DNA from: a bacterium
GTDB lineage: Bacteria; UBP15; UBA6099; DSWB01
Direction of reading: 5' to 3'
NCBI GenBank assembly: GCA_020061125.1
Contig: JAGUYV010000242.1
Span: forward strand, 1 to 10,455
DNA length: 10,455 bases
A program made the position numbers and the translations under genes. This document shows, one piece after another, positions 1 to 5,659 of the stretch; the stretch's first letter is position 1, and every line of letters starts with the position of its first letter. The notes beneath the pieces are model-generated. The model made no database searches, had not been told where the DNA came from, and worked only from the letters and a program-made list of their open reading frames with translations.

Positions 1-1
1 A

Positions 2-439
2 ACGGACGCGCCAGCGCCGGTGTCCCTGATGTTGCGCAACGGGGACCGGGATTACGCCCTGGCGCTTGCGCCCGGCGGCGCGCTGTACGACTGGAACGGG
101 TGGATGCGCACGGACGCTCGCGCCGCTGCCGCGGACATGAGCGGCGAAAGCCACCTGTTTCTGAAGGTGTCGCGCATCAACCACGGCGGGCCGGGGCTGG
201 CCGCGAACCCGCCGCTCGACAGCCTGGCCCTGTTCCATCGCCCCGGTGAATTCACGAAACTCGACATGGTTTCCGAATCCGGCGCGGACCTCCAGATCGG
301 CGACGAAATGATTTTCAGCATCACCGCGGACTGCGCGCGGCCGGGACTGCGCGTGAACGGCGAACCGCGCCCTCTTCCCAAGGCCCTGGACATGCGGCTC
401 GGCCCGGGCCAGACCACTGTGGAGTTTGTCTGCGAATAA
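2..439 (+). CDS. Hypothetical protein, C-terminal part only
   Basis: This is the 3' end of a gene that begins before the window. The frame is open from base 2 to the TAA at 437-439, giving about 145 residues. A GTG at 20 could start translation but has no Shine-Dalgarno sequence before it, so a gene cut by the window edge is the better reading. The visible part is soluble, with no membrane segment or catalytic motif I recognise. Its alternating hydrophobic and polar stretches (LFLKVSRIN, DSLALFH, TTVEFVCE at the end) suggest a beta-rich domain, possibly the C-terminal sandwich of a larger enzyme. I do not recognise the family. The stop overlaps the ATG of the next gene (TAATG), so the two are probably translationally coupled and co-transcribed. 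Coding is supported by this junction and by GC-rich third positions. Confidence 0.7.
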   Translation, partial: TDAPAPVSLMLRNGDRDYALALAPGGALYDWNGWMRTDARAAAADMSGESHLFLKVSRINHGGPGLAANPPLDSLALFHRPGEFTKLDMVSESGADLQIGDEMIFSITADCARPGLRVNGEPRPLPKALDMRLGPGQTTVEFVCE

Positions 440-975
440 TGGCTTACCTGCTCATGTTTCTTTTCGGCATCACCAGCACCACGGTCATGTTCCCCCCGAC
501 CGAGGTGGCGCTCCTGGTTCTCACAAACCTGCACGAGGCCTCGGAATTCACGGTCCCGTGGATCCATGTCACCATCTCGGCGCAGCGCTACGGCGCGCGG
601 TTCCCCTGGCTCCTGCCAGTGGTCGCCGCGGTGTCCACCAACATCGGCAATTCCATGTGGTACTTCATCGGCTCGGGCCTGCTCAACATCCGCGCGCCGT
701 TCATCAACAAGTACCTGGACAAAATCCGCGCCATTGACATCAACAAAGTGGGGCGCACCAAGGAGGCGGTGCTGTGGAGCGCGTGCCTGATCAGCGCCCC
801 CCCGGTCACGGCCGTGGCCTTCGCTTCGGGCGCGGTCAATTACGGGTTCGTGCGCTTCCACGCCGTGACCATCATTCCTAAAATCATCCGCTACTATCTG
901 GTCATGATCTTCGGCGAGGTGTTCATCAATCTCGGCAAAGTGATTTTTCAGTGGGCCGTCGGCCTGTTCGTATGA
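439..975 (+). CDS. VTT/DedA-like integral membrane protein
   Basis: A 178-residue hydrophobic protein resembling the VTT (DedA/YqaA/SNARE-associated) family, whose members are linked to lipid scrambling or flipping and membrane homeostasis. Visible features in order are a first hydrophobic stretch at about residues 1-30 with FPPTE (18-22), a small-residue segment leading to the glycine-rich IGSGL (77-81), a polar cytoplasmic-looking loop with KYLDKIRAIDINK (91-103), and the family-like C-terminal part. That part runs from a hydrophobic segment with SAPPV (119-123) through the ASGAVNYGFVRF region (129-140) to KIIRYYLVM (148-156), then a final helix. The proline pair followed by a Gly-rich turn and an aromatic-Arg-Phe is typical of the family. 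The ATG overlaps the upstream TAA by one base. GGAG at 421-424 is 14 nt from the start, rather far for a Shine-Dalgarno. The protein is near the short end of the family. The family call is likely; the substrate is unknown. Confidence 0.75.
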   Translation: MAYLLMFLFGITSTTVMFPPTEVALLVLTNLHEASEFTVPWIHVTISAQRYGARFPWLLPVVAAVSTNIGNSMWYFIGSGLLNIRAPFINKYLDKIRAIDINKVGRTKEAVLWSACLISAPPVTAVAFASGAVNYGFVRFHAVTIIPKIIRYYLVMIFGEVFINLGKVIFQWAVGLFV

Positions 976-1025
976 CGCGCGCCTCCACGATGATCATTTC
1001 ATTCTTCAACGCCGCGCGCTTGCGC

Positions 1026-1031
1026 TATAAT
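1026..1031 (+). promoter_or_regulatory. TATAAT -10 box for a leaderless metallophosphoesterase mRNA
   Basis: A perfect TATAAT lies in the 64-nt gap after the VTT gene, with exactly 8 nt between its last T and the ATG at 1040. Normal -10 to start-site spacing puts transcription initiation at, or within two or three bases of, the ATG. There is no Shine-Dalgarno sequence, so a leaderless transcript is the natural reading. No good -35 is present; the best is TTCAAC at 1005-1010 with a short 15-bp spacer. The same block with the same spacing recurs before the SGNH hydrolase at 2904-2919. Confidence 0.65.
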
Positions 1032-1039
1032 ATGACCTC

Positions 1040-1966
1040 ATGACGCACGGCAAACCGCTTAAACTGCTCGTCATCTCGGACATCCACTGCGTGGGGGCCA
1101 GCCGGTTTGCGTTCAGCCGTCTGGCCGGAGATGTAAAATCCACGCAGGAAGTGCAGGAAGACCTGGCCGCGGCTCTCGCCGGATTCCGGGGAACGGCCGA
1201 TTTCGTGCTCTTCGCCGGGGACTTCACGGACAACGGCAAGCCGCACCAGTACGACGCAGTCCTCGAAGTCATGCGCAATTACGGGCCGGAATGGTTCTGC
1301 GCCATCCCCGGCAATCACGACACCGCCAATGTGAACAACATGGAATCGTGGAACGGCCGCATGCGCCGGTTCAAGCAGTTCATGGCCCCGTATCTGCCCG
1401 GATATCCCGGCCCGCGCGGCGCACGCGAATACTTCCCCTACATCCGACGCCTGCGCCACGACTTCACCCTCATCGGACTGGACACCACCCTGGCGCGCAC
1501 GGCCCGGGGCCGCCTCGGGCCGCGCCAGCTCGATCTGCTGCGCGCGTTCCTCGACGCGCCAGAATTTTCCCGCACACACAAGATCATCCTCATGCACCAC
1601 GACGCCGTGGGCCAGGCCAAGCTCTTCAACGGGTTTGAAATCCACTACGGCAATGTGTTGCTCGACGCGGACGAATTCCTGGAGCTGCTGCGCGCTCATT
1701 TGCGCAACAGGCCCGAGGGCCAGGCCGCCTACGGGCTGACGGTCATCTCGGGGCACACGCATCTGCAGCGCGTGGACACGGAATCCGTGCCCGGCGCCAC
1801 ATTCGTGACCGCGCCCGCGTTCGGCAGCCGGTTCGAGGAAGACTATGTCGCGCTCGAATTGCAGCCCGGCGGCGCACTGTCCCTGTTCGGCGGACAGCCC
1901 CCGCGAGGCAAGTCCCGGCTGATGCGCAAGTACGCAAAATACATCGTGCCGAAAATCCACACCTGA
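1040..1966 (+). CDS. Calcineurin-like metallophosphoesterase (tandem copy 1)
   Basis: A 308-residue cytosolic metallophosphoesterase with the complete two-metal motif set: D14-x-H16, G60-D61, G91-N-H-D94, H186-H-D188 and G238-H-T-H241. This order matches cyclic-nucleotide phosphodiesterase-like (CpdA/class III) members of the Metallophos family; the substrate (phosphodiester, nucleotide or lipid headgroup) cannot be read from sequence. There is no signal peptide or membrane helix. Between the GNHD and HHD motifs lies a family-specific block (YFP at 131-133, GLDTT at 146-150, GRLGPRQL at 157-164) shared with the next gene. The C-terminus is short, basic and aromatic (RKYAKYIVPKIHT). The ATG at 1040 is chosen because it is 8 nt after a TATAAT and the homology-bearing strand D14-x-H16 follows directly. 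It is the first gene of a probable unit with its paralogue. Confidence 0.9.
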   Translation: MTHGKPLKLLVISDIHCVGASRFAFSRLAGDVKSTQEVQEDLAAALAGFRGTADFVLFAGDFTDNGKPHQYDAVLEVMRNYGPEWFCAIPGNHDTANVNNMESWNGRMRRFKQFMAPYLPGYPGPRGAREYFPYIRRLRHDFTLIGLDTTLARTARGRLGPRQLDLLRAFLDAPEFSRTHKIILMHHDAVGQAKLFNGFEIHYGNVLLDADEFLELLRAHLRNRPEGQAAYGLTVISGHTHLQRVDTESVPGATFVTAPAFGSRFEEDYVALELQPGGALSLFGGQPPRGKSRLMRKYAKYIVPKIHT

Positions 1967-1988
1967 CCCGCGCCAGCCTCCTTCACCC

Positions 1989-2891
1989 ATGAGCGATTCT
2001 CTCACCCTGCTGCTTCTGTCGGACATTCACTGCTCGGGCGCGCGGCGCTTCACCTTCGGACGCATGATCGGCGAATCCCGCACCGCGGCAGAGCTGCGCG
2101 ATCCCCTCACCGCGCTTCTTGACTCCTTCAAAGGCAGGGCGGATTTCGCGTTCATCGCCGGAGACACCACGGACCACGGCCTGGAGGAGGAATACGACGG
2201 ATTCCTCTCAATCATCAACGGCTACGACCCCGCCTGGTTCTGCATCGTGCCCGGCAACCACGACATCTCGAATGTCAATTCCCCGAACCTGCGCGAAATC
2301 ACGGTCCCGCGATTCAAAAACCGCATGCGCGCCCTGCTGCCGCCGGGCGAACTGGATTCGGACGAGTATTTTCCGTGGGTGCGCGATCTGGGGCGCGGGT
2401 TCGCGGCGCTGGGCCTGGACTCGACCCAGGAGCGCACGGCCGCGGGCCGCATTGGCCCGCGCCAGTTGGAGCGCGTGCGCGACTTCCTAAAGGGCGACGG
2501 GTTCAGAAACCATCACAAGATCATCCTTCTGCACCACGATGTGACCGGCGGCTCGGACTATTTTTCGGGCTTCGAGATACCGTACGGCAACGGGCTTACG
2601 GACAACGAGGAATTCCTGGCCCTGCTTGCCGGACACGCGCGGCATGGCGGCGGGCGGGGCCTCACCGTAATCACGGGCCACACGCACCACAAGCGCCTGG
2701 ACACGGACACCATGCCCGGAGTGAACTTCGTGAACACGCCCAGTTTCGGCAGCCGGTTCGAGCACGACTTCTCGGCCATCGAGATTACCCGCCACGGACG
2801 CATCCGCGACCTGTTCCCGGACGCCGCTCCCGCGCGCGTGCGCCGATTCAAAACCCTTGGCAGGTTTTTCGTTCCCAGAATGAAAACATAG
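1989..2891 (+). CDS. Calcineurin-like metallophosphoesterase (tandem copy 2)
   Basis: A 300-residue paralogue of the preceding gene. Over the first approximately 94 alignable residues I count 46 identities without gaps. All metal-binding motifs are intact: D12-x-H14, G58-D59, G89-N-H-D92, H182-H-D184 and G230-H-T-H233. The shared middle block (YFPW at 127-130, GLDST at 142-146, GRIGPRQL at 153-160) and the basic C-terminal tail (RRFKTLGRFFVPRMKT) are kept too, so neither copy looks decayed. The gene starts 22 nt after its partner ends and has no Shine-Dalgarno before its ATG; the 22-nt spacer is pyrimidine-rich. Co-transcription with copy 1 is likely. It is soluble, with no signal peptide. 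Retention of both active sites with about half the residues changed suggests divergence in substrate or assembly as partners, but this is inference. Confidence 0.9.
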   Translation: MSDSLTLLLLSDIHCSGARRFTFGRMIGESRTAAELRDPLTALLDSFKGRADFAFIAGDTTDHGLEEEYDGFLSIINGYDPAWFCIVPGNHDISNVNSPNLREITVPRFKNRMRALLPPGELDSDEYFPWVRDLGRGFAALGLDSTQERTAAGRIGPRQLERVRDFLKGDGFRNHHKIILLHHDVTGGSDYFSGFEIPYGNGLTDNEEFLALLAGHARHGGGRGLTVITGHTHHKRLDTDTMPGVNFVNTPSFGSRFEHDFSAIEITRHGRIRDLFPDAAPARVRRFKTLGRFFVPRMKT

Positions 2892-2905
2892 CCCGCGGCG
2901 GAAGC

Positions 2906-2911
2906 TATAAT
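2906..2911 (+). promoter_or_regulatory. TATAAT -10 box for a leaderless SGNH hydrolase mRNA
   Basis: A perfect TATAAT sits in the 28-nt gap between the second metallophosphoesterase and the SGNH hydrolase, with 8 nt before the ATG at 2920. The surrounding GC-TATAAT-GTGAC differs at one of 13 positions from the block at 1024-1036, and the spacing to the start codon is identical. There is no Shine-Dalgarno and no convincing -35 (AAAACA at 2883-2888 matches three of six). Transcription would start at or next to the ATG, so the SGNH gene probably has its own promoter despite the short gap. Confidence 0.65.
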
Positions 2912-2919
2912 GTGACTCA

Positions 2920-3930
2920 ATGAACGATCCCGGTTCGCGACACCCCGCATCCGTGAAACCGCCGCGCGCAAAGGCCTTGGCCGCAAATCTGGCCTTGCTG
3001 TGCGGCGCGGTTCTGTTTACGCTTATCGCGCTGGAAATCGCGCTGCGCCTCACCGGGTTCGCGGCCACGGACTGGTATTCGGGCGGCCCCGGAGACCGCG
3101 CCCTGGACCAGAGCGCGCAATCCAACGAGATGGGATTCCGCGACAAAGACTATGCGCCCGAACCCCCGGCGGGCGCGGTGCGCATCGTGCTTCTTGGGGA
3201 CTCCTTCGCCTGGGGCGCGGGTGTATTCGACGACAGCGCCATTTTCCCGGCCCTTGCCGAAAAGGATCTTGACAAACCGCAACAGCGCGTGGAACTGCTC
3301 AACGCCTCGCGCAAGGGCGCGCACACCTGGAAGGAGCTTGACCTGTACCGCCGCGCGCGCACGGAGTTCAAACCGGACATCGTGGTCCTGGTATTCTTTG
3401 TGAACGATGTGGAAACGCCCATGCACAGCGGGCTGTTCGACCCGCTGGTGAAGCCCGCGCTGCCGTGGGTCCCGGATGCGCTGCGCAACCGGTCGCACCT
3501 GTTCCATTTGATCGAGCTGCGCGCGCGCGTGCTCCAGGAGCGCACGGGCCGGCGCATGGACTACGCCGGTTACATGCACGCGCTCTACCGCGACAAACAG
3601 ACCCTGCAACTGCACGAGCGAGCGCTGGACGAAATCAAGGCCCTGGCGGATGAGGACGGCGCGCGGCTCGTGATCGTGAACATGCCCATGCTTCACCCCG
3701 GGCCTTACCGGTTCGGCCGCGCCACGGACCACATTCGCGCCCAGGCCGCGCGCCTCAACGCGCCCTTCTTCGATTTGCAGCCGGTCCTTTCCAAATACGA
3801 CCCCGCGCAAATCCGCGTGAGCAACTACGACGGCCACCTCAACAAAAAAGGCCACCGCATCGTGGCCGGGTATCTTTCAAAACAACTTGAACCCCTGGTG
3901 CGCGAAACCGCCGCCGAACGCAACCGGTGA
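2920..3930 (+). CDS. Membrane-anchored SGNH/GDSL-family hydrolase
   Basis: A 336-residue SGNH hydrolase-like protein. A short basic N-terminus (SVKPPRAK) precedes one hydrophobic helix at about residues 21-44, likely a signal anchor placing the catalytic domain outside the cytoplasmic membrane. Block I is VLLGDSF with nucleophile S95. Block III is FFVND with N162-D163. Block V is N302-Y-D304-G-H306-L-N with a following K-K-G-H, supplying the Asp and His of the triad. The family includes esterases, lipases and carbohydrate O-acetyl hydrolases or transferases; the N-terminal anchor and the DGHLN block favour an envelope or exopolysaccharide acyl/acetyl role, but the substrate is unknown. The ATG is 8 nt after a TATAAT, implying leaderless translation. 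It ends 19 nt before the stop of the convergent lipid kinase gene. Confidence 0.85.
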   Translation: MNDPGSRHPASVKPPRAKALAANLALLCGAVLFTLIALEIALRLTGFAATDWYSGGPGDRALDQSAQSNEMGFRDKDYAPEPPAGAVRIVLLGDSFAWGAGVFDDSAIFPALAEKDLDKPQQRVELLNASRKGAHTWKELDLYRRARTEFKPDIVVLVFFVNDVETPMHSGLFDPLVKPALPWVPDALRNRSHLFHLIELRARVLQERTGRRMDYAGYMHALYRDKQTLQLHERALDEIKALADEDGARLVIVNMPMLHPGPYRFGRATDHIRAQAARLNAPFFDLQPVLSKYDPAQIRVSNYDGHLNKKGHRIVAGYLSKQLEPLVRETAAERNR

Positions 3931-3960
3931 GCGGCTCTCGCCGCGCGCGTCATTTCTTTT
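3931..3960 (+). terminator. Possible terminator between convergent genes
   Basis: Directly after the SGNH stop codon, GCGGC (3931-3935) and GCCGC (3940-3944) can form a 5-bp stem with a 4-nt loop. The T-rich tract ATTTCTTTTT starts only about 7 nt later, so this is a poor intrinsic terminator. The T tract is also the end of the opposite gene, encoding its terminal Lys-Lys-Lys and stop. It is the only terminator-like element at this junction. Confidence 0.3.
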
Positions 3961-4912
3961 TCACGAAATCCAGGGACTTGTCCGGGGCGAAGCGCACCTG
4001 CGCGCATTCGTGCATGTCGCGGTAGTCTCCGCACACCTGCACATGCACAGGCTTCAGAAAGCGGAACCTGATCAGATTGGGCCTGTCCAGCCGCTTCTCG
4101 AACACCAGCCATTTAGGCCCGCGCGGGAACAGCATGTTTGTGAAACGGAACACCGTGGGCATGAGCCACAGCGCGAAGTTGACAAATCGCAAATGTCCTA
4201 TTCCGTTGTCCGCCATGGGATAGGGCTTGAACCTGTAGCCCACGAACGGAACCACGGCTGCGCCGCCGCCCTCGAAGCTGCCCCGGTGCACGCGCCCCCC
4301 GTCGTCCTCTATGTCCACAACGAAATTGCCGCTCCGCCGCGAAAACGGGTTGATGTATTTCTGGTAAACGCCGTACCGGACCACGGCCCAGATGTAGCCG
4401 ATCAGCCCCTTGAGCTTTTGCGCGTTGTAGTTCAGAAGCACCGCGCCGTCGCCGCCGAAGCTCACATTGTGCACCAGCTCGCGCTGCCCGTTCAGATCCA
4501 CTTCGAGCAGGTTCAGCGGCTGGGTTTTGTACTCGCGCGACGCGAAGCATTTCAGGGCCTCGATGTTGTTGCGGAAATTGGTGAAGCAGGAGATCGCGTT
4601 GCCCGTGCCCCCGGCCAGAAACAGGAAGTGGGGACGGTAGTCATGCTTCTGCAGCGCGTCCCGCATCTGGAAGAAGACATTGTAGAACAGGCGTGAAAAT
4701 CCGTCGCCGCCGCTCACGGCCAGGCGCGGCACGCCGTCGCGAATTAGCCCCTCGACCACACGGTCCAGGTCTTCGCGGTTCCCGCATGTGCGGATCGTGT
4801 TTTCGCCGCCGCCGCCAAGCGCTGCGGCCACATCGGCCTTGAGGCTGTTCAGCCCCTGCTCCGGCCCGGTCTTTCCGGACACGGTGCTGTGGATTATCTG
4901 AAAATCAAACAC
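3950..4912 (-). CDS. Diacylglycerol/sphingosine kinase-like lipid kinase
   Basis: A 320-residue protein with the DAGK catalytic fold signatures: SGGDG (67-71) as the nucleotide-binding glycine loop, LAGGTGNAIS (99-108) matching the family's GTGN element, and SFGGDGAVL (151-159) opening the second domain. Enzymes of this family (DgkB, YegS, LCB kinases) transfer ATP phosphate to a lipid hydroxyl at the inner membrane face. Two usual landmarks are altered: the N-terminal Asn-Pro-x-(S/A)-G region reads HSTVSGK (8-14), and the late D-G-E element appears as CGDY (294-297). Activity is therefore probable but not certain. The start is GTG, preceded by AAAGGA (4923-4928) at 10-nt spacing; the nearby ATG is out of frame. 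It lies 20 nt downstream of the glycosyltransferase, so the two are almost certainly one operon, and it is the last gene of the minus-strand block. Confidence 0.85.
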   Translation of the reverse strand: MFDFQIIHSTVSGKTGPEQGLNSLKADVAAALGGGGENTIRTCGNREDLDRVVEGLIRDGVPRLAVSGGDGFSRLFYNVFFQMRDALQKHDYRPHFLFLAGGTGNAISCFTNFRNNIEALKCFASREYKTQPLNLLEVDLNGQRELVHNVSFGGDGAVLLNYNAQKLKGLIGYIWAVVRYGVYQKYINPFSRRSGNFVVDIEDDGGRVHRGSFEGGGAAVVPFVGYRFKPYPMADNGIGHLRFVNFALWLMPTVFRFTNMLFPRGPKWLVFEKRLDRPNLIRFRFLKPVHVQVCGDYRDMHECAQVRFAPDKSLDFVKKK

Positions 4913-4932
4913 GGGGAGGCATTCCTTTGGGG

Positions 4933-5610
4933 TTATTTGCCGGTGAGCAGGGTCTTGAAAACTTCGTAGTACATGTTGACCCGTTTTTTGAATCCCTGCA
5001 CCACGCCGTATTTTTCTTCTTTCACGACCTGGGACACATTGGGCAGCTCGACTTCATGAATGGGCACGCCGAGTTCTTCGAGATGGCGGTTGATGGCCAC
5101 TTCCACGCCGTACCGCGCATCGTCAATGGGCGCGCCCTGGAGGAGATCCCGCAGAATGGCGCGCTGGCCGGACAACTGCGGGGCCACCTTCTGGGCCAAA
5201 TCGGTCATGAACCGGCCCTCGGTGAAGATTCCCATGGTTGTCTTCGCGCGGCCGTCGAGCACCGGGGCGAGCAGGTCCGCCACATGCCCGCGGGTGAGGC
5301 CCACCAGATCCGCATCCAGCAGCAGAATGATCTCCGCGTCCGTGGCTTCGAGGCCCGCGCGCAGCGCGCCGCCCTTGCCCTGGTTCACGGCCAGGTCCAC
5401 CAGATCCACGCCATATTCCTCGCGCACGATGTCCGCGGTGCGGTCCGAGGACCCGTCATTGACCACAACGATCTGGTCTATTTCCGGCAAATTGTCGCGG
5501 ATGAAGCGGATGGCGCCGCGGATGGTGCGCTCTTCGTTGAATGCGGGCACAATGGCTGCGATGCGCGCGCCCGCGGGCTTTGTAATCTGAATGGGGTCCT
5601 GGTTCATCAT
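4933..5610 (-). CDS. Family 2 glycosyltransferase
   Basis: A 225-residue GT-A fold enzyme. VPAFNEE (21-27) starts the nucleotide-sugar domain, NDGSSDRT (51-58) and NQGKGGALRAG (76-86) are typical GT2 elements, and D99-A-D101 is the metal/UDP-binding DxD. SGQRA (147-151) and YGVE (167-170) match a soluble GT2 subgroup, some members of which are annotated as glucosyl-3-phosphoglycerate-synthase-like or polyprenyl-phosphate glycosyltransferases. There is no membrane segment, so the enzyme is cytoplasmic or peripheral. Pairing with a lipid kinase suggests a lipid-linked acceptor, but this is inference. Two ATG codons open the frame (MMNQ); neither has a Shine-Dalgarno. It begins 49 nt after rseP ends and is probably in the same transcript, coupled to the kinase 20 nt downstream. 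Confidence 0.87.
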   Translation of the reverse strand: MMNQDPIQITKPAGARIAAIVPAFNEERTIRGAIRFIRDNLPEIDQIVVVNDGSSDRTADIVREEYGVDLVDLAVNQGKGGALRAGLEATDAEIILLLDADLVGLTRGHVADLLAPVLDGRAKTTMGIFTEGRFMTDLAQKVAPQLSGQRAILRDLLQGAPIDDARYGVEVAINRHLEELGVPIHEVELPNVSQVVKEEKYGVVQGFKKRVNMYYEVFKTLLTGK

Positions 5611-5659
5611 GGCCGGCGCCGCGCAGGCGCTGATTGGCGACCGCCTCCCGGGCGCGGGG

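Noticed and set aside
20-439. Complete 139-residue gene starting at GTG 20
   Set aside because: The frame is open to the window edge and the GTG has no ribosome site; a truncated gene is more likely.
1025-2026. 333-codon minus-strand frame opposite the first metallophosphoesterase
   Set aside because: The plus strand carries the full metal-binding motif set; the antisense product has none.
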